Shown: positions 9,413 to 15,900 of the stretch, piece after piece
How the letters are laid out: each line of letters opens with the position of its first letter
Numbering within the stretch: the stretch's first letter is position 1
Assembly (NCBI GenBank): GCA_910592005.1
Contig: CAJVPP010002198.1
Location: 1-15,900 of the forward strand
From: Funneliformis mosseae
Lineage: Eukaryota; Glomeromycota; Glomeromycetes; Glomerales; Glomeraceae
Length of the DNA stretch: 15,900 nucleotides
Reading direction: 5' to 3'
The notes under the pieces: generated by a model
The model's input: the letters and a program-made list of their open reading frames with translations, nothing else
Told to the model about the DNA's origin: nothing
Databases searched by the model: none
Position numbers and translations under genes: made by a program

Positions 9413-10154
9413 AATAGAGTGCGGAACAAGGTTGCTTTTTTTTTTTCCAGATCATATGATTTACACTCGGATGTCCGAAGAAAAAAAAAAAGATGTAAAC
9501 AATTCATGCGAGTCATTAAAGAAAAAAAAATAAATAAATAAAAAGGGTTTGATTCAATGAAAAAAATAATCCATTTTATCAATTATAATAAAGCAAAAAG
9601 GTTATGAATGAACCCTTTCATAGAGAGAATGAAATGAAATTATACCATCTTTTCTTTGTGAAGGTCCAAAGTAAATGAAGATGAATATCTTGTATTCCAA
9701 AAAAAAAAAAAAAAATAAATAAATAAAAAAAAAAGTAAAAACAATAGGCGGAGAAAAAAAAGGTGGGGCTAATTATTATTATGTTTGTTAATCAGGTCAT
9801 GCTGGTTACACTTATTTTGAAAAGAAAACGGAAAAAATCAATAAAACAGATTTTTTTTATGCAGGGTTTCGCTTCGTCTTTTACAAAGTGAAGTTTGTAA
9901 TAATTTATAATCTCATCCTTGTCATCAATTGTTCGTTTTCAACCATTTACAAATAACTTGCGAGAAATTTTACCACACGACATAATTGTATAATTAGCAT
10001 AAGAAAATATGTTAAAGCCAATTAACAAAGAAGAAAACTAATTTATATTTCTTTATTACTTTGCAAAACACAAATTTCCAATGTAAAAACCTTTGTGAGG
10101 GAAGTTCATTCATTCGACAATTTGCTGTTTTGTAATATCGAAATGAAATTTGTT

Positions 10155-10168
10155 GTGTCACGTGACAC
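10155..10168. promoter_or_regulatory. 14-bp perfect E-box palindrome GTGTCACGTGACAC
   Basis: The longest CACGTG-centred palindrome in the window, 25 bases beyond the AT-hook gene stop codon and therefore in its 3' flank or UTR. Position argues against a promoter for that gene; it could act on DNA in either direction or mark an antisense start. Confidence 0.4.
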
Positions 10169-10192
10169 CATGTCCGTCAAGAAATTTTTTGT

Positions 10193-11191
10193 TCAGGGCG
10201 TGGCCATAACAGAAGTCATCGTAGCTGTAGTATTATTAACAACAAAATGGTCCATGTTCAATATCATCTCTAACCCACCTTCGCTTGCGGGTGTCACTGA
10301 AGGTGACGTATTTGATTTTTTAGATGATTCGCTGACACGATTATATTTGCGCTTTTTCGGTGTTGGAGAATCATTTGGTGACATTGAATTCAAACTAGAG
10401 GTGGAAAATGAAGTATCAACTTCACTTTTCCGAGAATTTTGTTTCTTTGTAGGCAAGTTCTTTTTATTTTTATTCAAAGAACCTTTCGGTCGACCTCTAT
10501 TGTTTCCAGAACCTTTTTTAACGTCGCGTTTATTTTCCGTGTTGATTTCTTCCGACAATTTTGATGATACTTCTTCTCCTTCAGCTTCGGAATTAGTACT
10601 TATTTTCTTCCCTAAAGGTGATTCTGTAGATAAACTTTTCTTTCTAATTGTTTGTTTTTGAGGTGTTTCTCCATTATTATCAGATTTTTCGTCACAACTA
10701 GTAGATTTTCTGCCAGATTTTATAGTAAAATTTGTTATCTTTGTTTGTTTGGTTTTTTTTTGTTTGGATTGCTTCCTTTCTTTTTTCTCGACTTTACTTT
10801 TTACTTCAATAGTAACTTCATCATTCTTCTCATCTTCTTTAAATGGACTACAATTATTACTTTTAATATATTCAATAATTGGATCCGATGTTTCAGCCCT
10901 GCCAGCACCATAAAAACCTGGATGAGTTCCCGGTCTGGTCAAAGCATAAAATTGAGGTCTTGGACGTAGTTCGCGTTCTAACTTGACCAAAAATCCTTGA
11001 GTTTCAGCTATAATAAATTCTTCTAAAGCATTTTCATCTTCAAAAGGGTAATCTATATCCATATCAACCGTTTTATCAATAAAGGTATTTGTTAAGGGAG
11101 GATTTACCAAGTCTGGAAAGTAGATAATATTATTTGTTTCGCGACTTGATAAAGTAGCTGAAACTTCAAAAGTGTTTTGCGTTGTTTCCAT
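10193..11191 (-). CDS. AT-hook, lysine-rich nuclear protein, intronless, 332 aa
   Basis: One uninterrupted frame from the ATG at 11191 to the TGA at 10193, unlike its intron-rich neighbours. Residues about 45-110 look folded and least repetitive (EDENALEEFIIAETQGFL, then RPRPQFYALTRPGTHPGFYG), and are the likely conserved core. Residues 118-300 are K/S/E-rich and disordered. GRPKGSLNK at 233-241 is a classical AT-hook core (GRP flanked by basic residues) that binds the minor groove of AT-rich DNA. PKKRKYNR at 278-285 is a probable nuclear localisation signal. QTKITNFT at 149-156 resembles a degenerate PCNA-interacting (PIP) box, lacking the usual second aromatic. The role is probably chromatin or DNA binding, but no family is recognised. 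Serine/proline sites (SP, TP) near the C-terminus could be phosphorylated. A minus-strand CCAAT lies about 225 bp upstream. Confidence 0.87.
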   Translation of the reverse strand: METTQNTFEVSATLSSRETNNIIYFPDLVNPPLTNTFIDKTVDMDIDYPFEDENALEEFIIAETQGFLVKLERELRPRPQFYALTRPGTHPGFYGAGRAETSDPIIEYIKSNNCSPFKEDEKNDEVTIEVKSKVEKKERKQSKQKKTKQTKITNFTIKSGRKSTSCDEKSDNNGETPQKQTIRKKSLSTESPLGKKISTNSEAEGEEVSSKLSEEINTENKRDVKKGSGNNRGRPKGSLNKNKKNLPTKKQNSRKSEVDTSFSTSSLNSMSPNDSPTPKKRKYNRVSESSKKSNTSPSVTPASEGGLEMILNMDHFVVNNTTATMTSVMATP

Positions 11192-11414
11192 CTTTTTTTT
11201 TCTTTGGTGTCTTCTTTAGAGAGTAATTTTTTTAGGAAGTTTTGATCAAGAAAATTATGAAATTTGGGTAAGAGTGGGAATTTCATTCAACTTATAAACC
11301 ACATTTTTTTGGGTGGCTTAGCACGTAATATGTGTAGCGCGACTTTTTAGAAAATTTTTTTAGCTCATGTGACCTTACTGCTTTTTGATAGAATGCATGA
11401 TTCACTTTCCGTTT

Positions 11415-11419
11415 ATTGG
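11415..11419 (-). promoter_or_regulatory. CCAAT box for the AT-hook gene
   Basis: ATTGG on +, i.e. CAGCCAAT on -, is about 225 bp upstream of the AT-hook ATG in the sense orientation. CCAAT is the binding core of the HAP/NF-Y complex in fungi. A second CCAAT, within the same CAGCCAAT-type context on +, is at 11662-11666. Confidence 0.3.
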
Positions 11420-11923
11420 CTGAAGAATTCGAATTTATTGTTACGGAAAAAAAATTCACATACTGGCATACTTTTAATGTCTGATCCGACCCTAGCTAAT
11501 AATAATAATAAAAAAATAAAAATAAAAATAAGGAACATTTCGAGAAAATTATACCGATTTTCAAAATTTTAATGATCTTTTTCCAGATGATTTTTGATTG
11601 AACCAGAACAGGTCTACTTGTTCCAGTTCCATTAGATAAAAGGTCGGCGAAACAAATTCAGCCAATCAAATAATTATCAAATGTCACATCTCGTGTAATC
11701 TTCCTTACCCGAATTCAGATATTTATTTGTCCGACAAGTGAAAAAAAAGTTTTTTTTTCCCTAATCCTGAAAATGTCACATGTTTATCAATTTTCCATTA
11801 TTATTTTAGAAACAAAAAGGGAAAGAAAACAACAAATATAATAAATATCAACATGTATTACTAATCATCTTGGCAGGTCTCTCCTAATTCGGTTTAGTTA
11901 TGCAATAAGTAATACGATCGGTG

Positions 11924-11987
11924 TATAAATAGAACATGGATCGGTTCATCCGATCAAAATTAGTGTCAGACTAACTGCGGAAGCAGT
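11924..11987 (+). ncRNA. possible hairpin RNA unit downstream of a TATA box
   Basis: TATAAATAG at 11924-11932 is followed by two clean stem-loops. The first is GATCGG-TTCAT-CCGATC (11939-11955). The second is ACTGC-GGAA-GCAGT (11974-11987), whose loop fits the GNRA tetraloop pattern. No box A/B, snoRNA box or known RNA family is recognised, and an RNA here would be antisense to the 3' flank of the tRNA-modification gene. The two hairpins may be coincidental; I keep this as a candidate only. Confidence 0.2.
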
Positions 11988-12101
11988 ACTTTCGGAAAAT
12001 TAAATCACTAATTATTTTCAAATTTATTTCGCTTTAATCTAAGCAAATAAAATTTTAATCCGGTATAAACTTTAATATAACTAAGTGATCCGATAATGAT
12101 A

Positions 12102-13806
12102 TTATCGAAAATTAGAAATTTCTTTTTCTTCTCGAAATCTTTTCTGAACCAATTTTACAACATCAGGAAGATAATGTTCTTCAGGATTTATAGTAAGCTT
12201 TTCATGATCATCGGCTTCCTTTTTGGTCATAACAACACAATTTTGTGGACTTAATGGTTGATCCTTATGCCATCTTGTAATTGCGGGTTTTTCGGTTGAA
12301 CCTGAAATAGCACTTTTGCCTCTCCAAATTTCTTCAAAAATATATCCAACTTCATATACATCCAAAGGAATGGTGCTATAATAATTAATTTTGAATGAAA
12401 TTAATCATTATTCAATGAAATTCTTTATGACAAAATAACCATTTTTTGACTCACTCTATATCAAAGATCCTTCGTTGTCTGTTTTGTAAATCACGGTGCA
12501 ATCGTGCATATAATCCATCACGATTCTTATTGGATAATGGCTCAATATGATAACCAGCAATCTTGGTTACAATATATGTAGCAATTGACATACCAAAGAT
12601 GGCGGGAATTGTACCTAGAATTAAAAATTAATTATTATACATCATGAATTAATTCGAATCGAATTGTCTTTTGATTTACCTAATACTGGGAGAATTCGAG
12701 TCCTGAAATCCGGTAAAGTCGCGTATTCTCCAGCATTTTGTATTTGGCTTTCATCTATATACACATATATATGTATATAAAAAAACTCGTTCAGTAAAGA
12801 CCAAAAACTTTCACCATGATATGATTACAAGAAAGGAAATCAACCTAAAGGCAGTAATTTGACATTTGGTTTCTCGGTTGAATAAACAACGGTAATTCCT
12901 GATTTAACTCCCATTTTCTTTAATCGACGTCTAACGGTTCTAGCAAGCGGATCCTCTATAAAATATATAGATGTTATCATTATATTCATATAATTTCTGA
13001 TTTTTTAAAAATAAGTTTTCACAACTGGTAACGTTACCGATAGTAATACTAATATCACTCATTTGAATGCGCGAAGGATCAGCTTTGGCTCCTGCTCCCA
13101 TTGAACTTATAATCTAAAATTTATTTATTTATTCATAAATATTTTAACAGTTGTTGATTATAAAGGAAATGTTTATAAGAATTACCGGTAAGTTTTGATC
13201 ATGGCAATATTTAAGTAAATATAATTTTGTGTCAATGTTATCAATAGCGTCAATAATAAAATCAGCATTACCGGATAACAAGTGATCAGCATGATCTTTT
13301 GTAAATAATTCAATTATAGGTTCAACTTTTGCCCAAGGAGCAATTTCTCTTAAGTGATTTTGTAAGGCGATTACTTTTGGTGTACCAACATCAGAATGTG
13401 TTGCTACCGCGTGTCTATTTAAACTACTTAATGTTACTTGATCAAAATCAATTACTCTAATATGAGAAACTCCAGATCGAATCAACATCAATGCAGCCCA
13501 AGAACCAACGCCCCCTGCTCCCACTATAATTACAAAAGATTTTCTTAATTTTTTCACACCTTCCTCCCCTAAAAAGGCGATATTTCTCGCTAATTGTTCT
13601 TTAATTAGTGATTCGTCAAATGCTATTTCACTTTTGGTGCCATTTAAACGTAAACTACGGGTTGTTCGAGGTATTGATCCAATTTCCCTTTTAAGAGCTT
13701 CAGCTCGTAATTTCTTTTTATAGTTTTGATAAGACAAGATCGCTATTCCTGTTGCAAGACTTGCTCCTAATGCAGTTATTGCAAACTGTAACTTAACATT
13801 GGTCAT
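12102..13806 (-). CDS. TCD: tRNA threonylcarbamoyladenosine dehydratase (TcdA/Tcd1/Tcd2 family), 6 exons, about 438 aa
   Basis: Minus-strand exons: 13806-13186, 13113-13038, 12955-12845, 12754-12680, 12614-12455, 12375-12102 (1317 nt with stop, introns 65-90 nt, all GT-AG). This is a ThiF/E1-like, ATP-dependent enzyme that closes the side chain of t6A at position 37 of ANN-decoding tRNAs into cyclic t6A. The nucleotide-binding loop GAGGVGS is at 96-102, followed by VIDFDQVTLSSLNRHAV (Asp and Asn/Arg for ATP) and FIIDAIDNIDTK. SSMGAGAKADPSRIQ and EDPLARTVRRRLKK across exons 2-3 are typical of TcdA rather than of ubiquitin E1 or MoeB. The C-terminal RWHKDQPLSPQNCVVMTKKE matches the extension of fungal Tcd proteins. 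A hydrophobic segment at about 7-27 fits the mitochondrial outer-membrane anchor known for yeast Tcd1/Tcd2. Length lies in the range of those proteins. Whether it is orthologous to Tcd1 or Tcd2 cannot be said. Confidence 0.92.
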
Positions 13807-14966
13807 TTTTTTTTTAAAAAAAAAAAAAATTGAGAGATTATGATTTTATGTTACACCGTTCATCATTAATCTTTGGGAAGTTTGTGTAACCATAATTCAG
13901 TGATGGGCATTGGAAGCTTTCAAATGATTTTATTGGAATTGAAAGATTATTGAAATGGAAGAATTGAAAGCCCAAAAGTTGCTAATTTTCAATGCCTATT
14001 ATTGAATTTAATATATTTATTTTTTAAAATGGTCTTCTATCAGATTTTATTTTTCTATAACAAATAACTTTATTATGAAAAAACAAAAAAAAGTATTATT
14101 ATTGTATATTTTTATTTTTTAATATCATTTATGAATTTCACTTTAACATATTTTTATAATAATTGTTTTCATACAAATTTTAAAATATGTTAATTTTATT
14201 TTATTAATTTTGTTATAATAAGTTAGTAAATAATTTGATAACTTTAATTGATTACTTAAGGATAGATTTTATAAAATAAAATAAATAATTTTTTATAAAA
14301 TATTTAATATATTTAAAAATAACAAACTTTTAATTTTGAAAATCTAAAATAAAAAAAAATATTTATTTTTTAAATAATGAAAATATTTATTTATATTATA
14401 ATTTTCAATTATTAATTTTAAATAAATTTTATTTTAAATAATTATATTATTAAATATATACAAAATTTTTCATAAATATATAATATTTAAATATTTAAAA
14501 TTTAATAATATATATAAGTTAGATTATTTAAAGAATAAAATTTTAAATTTAAAAAATACTTTATAAAAAATCTTAATATTTTAATTTTAAATTTAATATA
14601 AAAATTATAATATAACTAAAATTAATGATTAAAAAAATATTATTTATGAATTTTTTTAAAATTCATTTCATTTTAAATATTTTCTTTTAGATAATATATT
14701 TATTATACACTATTAAACTAGTTTTAATATTAATAGAAAATTATTGTATAATGCAAGAAGTCTATACTTAATAATATAAATATAATACTTAAAAATCTTT
14801 TAACTTTTTAAAAAAATAAAATTTAGAAAAAATAAACTAATAACTTTATTTTTTAAAATAAACTTTATTAAATTACTAGCTAGTTTTATAAAATAAGTTT
14901 TATATAAAAAATTATAGGTATTTAAAATTATATAAATTTCATATAATTGTCTTGAAATTTAAAACA
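13807..14966. other. extremely AT-rich flank upstream of the tRNA-modification gene
   Basis: After short A/T homopolymers next to the ATG and about 170 bases of mixed sequence containing a hAT-like relic, the rest (about 14010-14966) is almost pure A/T with very few G or C. It has no open frames of note, no clear repeat period and no recognisable element. It looks like decayed intergenic DNA. Confidence 0.65.
13898..14004. mobile_element. possible hAT-like terminal-inverted-repeat relic, 107 bp
   Basis: The left end CAGTGATGGGCATTGGAA (13898-13915) pairs with the reverse complement of the right end, CAATAATAGGCATTGAAA (14004-13987), at 14 of 18 positions. All four differences are G to A. CAGTGnTGGGCA resembles hAT-superfamily termini. 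No convincing 8-bp target duplication is seen (CCATAATT versus AATTTAAT). The interior repeats GAAAG/ATTGAAA words. It is possibly a decayed non-autonomous element or a solo foldback; the superfamily is inferred. Confidence 0.35.
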
Positions 14967-15018
14967 TACAGTCAATTCTTTCTAAATATACCCTCTCTAA
15001 ATATTAAAGATAGCACTA

Positions 15019-15131
15019 CAACTAGTTATAACTGATAATAAATAAGCATCACAGAGTCATAACTGATTGCAACATTAATAAAAATTGAGTTGCAACTAGT
15101 TGCAACTGGTAACAAATAAGCATTATATAGT
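15019..15131. repeat. 39-bp direct repeat inside the MITE
   Basis: Copies at 15019-15057 and 15093-15131 (74-bp offset) share CAACTAGTT, AACTG, TAA and AAATAAGCAT blocks in order. Most differences are T/C or A/G transitions. Outer flanks also echo TTGCAAC and ATAACTG words. Confidence 0.6.
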
Positions 15132-15221
15132 TGCAGCATCATCTTTAACATACACTATATATTTTCTCTCTAAATGCATACTCTCGTTAAGTTTTAAACA
15201 TATAGAATTTATATAAAAATT

Positions 15222-15256
15222 TTCTCTTTAAATACATATTCTCTTTAAATACATAT
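15222..15256. repeat. two-copy 17-bp subterminal repeat of the MITE
   Basis: TTCTCTTTAAATACATA occurs twice head to tail, and related words (CTCTCTAAATGCATA near 15174, CTCTCTAAATATTAAAG near 14993) recur toward both ends of the element. Subterminal repeats like these often serve as extra transposase-binding sites. Confidence 0.55.
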
Positions 15257-15312
15257 TTTTAAAATGTTTCACTATAGTTCTGAAATGATGTATTTAGAAA
15301 AATTTGACTGTA

Positions 15313-15810
15313 TATTATTGATTAAAATTTATAATAATTTAAGCTAACATTATGATAATTAATCATAATATCATTTTGAATTATTTTAATTTTAAAATAA
15401 TATATAAAAAAATAATTAATATTTTATTTTCATTGTTTAATTACTAATTACTTAATATAAAATTCGCAAAATTTGAAAAATTATTAAATTAAGACTTCTG
15501 ACACTATATATTAAATAAATATGATTTTATTTTAATTTTATATATTTTATTAAATTAATATAAATATCTAACTATTAATTAAAAATTTTATTATATATTT
15601 ATTTATTATTTTTTGAAAAAAAAATTTTAAATTATAAATTTAACTAAAATTAAATTTTAATAATAATTATATATTTTAATTTTTTTTAATAAAATAATAT
15701 ATATAATTTATATATAATTAATATATAAATTATTAAAATATTACTATAAAAATAAAATTTATTATTATATAATTTATTATTATTTAATTATTTTTATTAA
15801 AAAATATATA
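15313..15810. other. AT-rich spacer between two related elements
   Basis: Nearly pure A/T sequence with no coding frame and no distinct repeat. It separates the complete MITE from the element end at 15811. Confidence 0.6.
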
Positions 15811-15900
15811 CAGTCAACTCTAAATATAGCGAACTCTTGATATAACGAATTTTTTAAACAAATATAATAAAAATACTCTTGTTATAGCGAATTGGCCAAT
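15811..15900. mobile_element. left end of a related CAGTC/TA transposable element, cut by the window edge
   Basis: TA at 15809-15810 is followed by CAGTCAACTCTAAATATAGC, the same opening as the MITE at 14969 with a small gap. TATAGCGAA or TATAACGAA then recurs at 15825, 15841 and 15883, each after a CTCT word in the full repeat. The unit therefore reads as CTCT-nnn-TATArCGAA, a better preserved form of the subterminal repeat seen in the MITE. The rest of the element is outside the window, so autonomy cannot be judged. Confidence 0.55.

Larger units (their letters stand above)
9258..10192. other. intergenic region between nuclease start and AT-hook gene end
   Basis: 935 bases with A-runs and AAAT repeats (about 9520-9545 and 9690-9735), an E-box pair close to the nuclease start, and one strong palindrome near the AT-hook gene stop. 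The left part is the nuclease promoter and the right part the 3' flank of the AT-hook gene. A 36-codon ORF on + (9781-9891) is present, but nothing supports it as a gene. Confidence 0.6.
11192..12101. other. intergenic region with CCAAT boxes and a possible small RNA unit
   Basis: About 900 bases between the AT-hook gene start and the 3' end of the tRNA-modification gene. It contains the AT-hook gene promoter (CCAAT on - at 11415-11419, CCAAT on + at 11662-11666), an AAT/AAAAT simple repeat (about 11499-11530) and the TATA-plus-hairpins segment at 11924-11987. No protein-coding exon is supported. Confidence 0.55.
14969..15310. mobile_element. 342-bp MITE with CAGTC termini and TA target duplication
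   Basis: Both ends start CAGTCAA. The left reads CAGTCAATTCTTTCTAAATA and the right, in reverse complement, CAGTCAAATTTTTCTAAATA, agreeing at 18 of 20 positions. Each end is flanked by TA (14967-14968 and 15311-15312), the target of Tc1/mariner/pogo-type transposases. There is no coding capacity. The interior is less AT-rich than the surroundings and carries a 39-bp direct repeat and CTCTnTAAATnCATA subterminal repeats near the ends. It is therefore a non-autonomous miniature element. Assignment to pogo/Tigger-like within the TA-inserting group is inference from the CAGTC ends. Confidence 0.75.

Noticed and set aside
9781..9891. 36-codon ORF on + between nuclease and AT-hook genes
   Set aside because: No splice sites, promoter pattern or recognisable motif; length is within chance.
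10095..10661. 188-codon frame on + opposite the AT-hook gene
   Set aside because: Antisense shadow of a lysine/serine-rich gene, giving Phe/Leu-rich sequence; a similar shadow is at 10652-10969.
11104..11286. 60-codon minus-strand frame ahead of the AT-hook ATG
   Set aside because: It overlaps the true N-terminus in another frame and has no domain or splice support.
11590..11640. GAACA-n8-TGTTC dyad near 11606
   Set aside because: Five-base arms with an 8-base gap are too short to stand out in this sequence.
13144..13186. Read-through of exon 1 of the tRNA-modification gene into VILINISF
   Set aside because: The frame hits a stop shortly after; splicing at GTAATT restores the conserved SSMGAGAKADP segment.
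1..15900. tRNA or rRNA genes and CRISPR arrays
   Set aside because: No box B (GGTTCGAnnCC) with a cloverleaf, no rRNA-like GC-richer block and no regularly spaced repeats were seen.

Overview
The window reads as nuclear DNA of an AT-rich filamentous fungus. Genes are split by short GT-AG introns (51-134 nt, mostly 65-90), intergenic DNA is extremely A+T rich, and the proteins look fungal or opisthokont. The base composition, intron size and abundance of small DNA-transposon relics recall arbuscular mycorrhizal fungi such as Rhizophagus. That placement is an inference from style, not from a search.

Layout: 1-2089 is a gene-poor AT-rich flank with a short tandem repeat, a hairpin and two TCACGTGA sites. 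2170-4494 (+) is a seven-exon gene for a low-complexity, Arg/Gly/Asp-rich protein of about 619 aa that I do not recognise. 4495-6284 has no confident gene, but carries an exon-like segment, two coding-like small ORFs and an E-box. 6285-7652 (+) is a six-exon gene for a CDKN3/KAP-like dual-specificity phosphatase with an HCRGGVGR active site. 8052-9257 (-) is a four-exon gene for a mitochondrial endonuclease G/NUC1-type nuclease with a DRGH motif. 10193-11191 (-) is an intronless gene for a lysine-rich, AT-hook nuclear protein. 12102-13806 (-) is a six-exon gene for a membrane-anchored ThiF/E1-like enzyme of the TcdA/Tcd1/Tcd2 family, which makes cyclic t6A in tRNA. 13807-15900 is a repeat-rich, very AT-rich flank. 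It holds a hAT-like inverted-repeat relic, a complete 342-bp MITE flanked by TA, and the end of a related element that runs off the right edge.

The genes do not form an evident pathway. Two products, the nuclease and the tRNA-modifying enzyme, are expected at mitochondria, and two, the AT-hook protein and the KAP-like phosphatase, suit nuclear or cell-cycle roles. A recurring element is the TCACGTGA/TCACGTGT E-box, seen six times, all outside coding sequence. The most checkable new items are the MITE family, the E-box set, the possible 3'-UTR splicing of the first gene, a possible hairpin RNA behind a TATA box near 11924, and the unusual first intron of the nuclease gene. I saw no defence system, CRISPR array, tRNA or rRNA.
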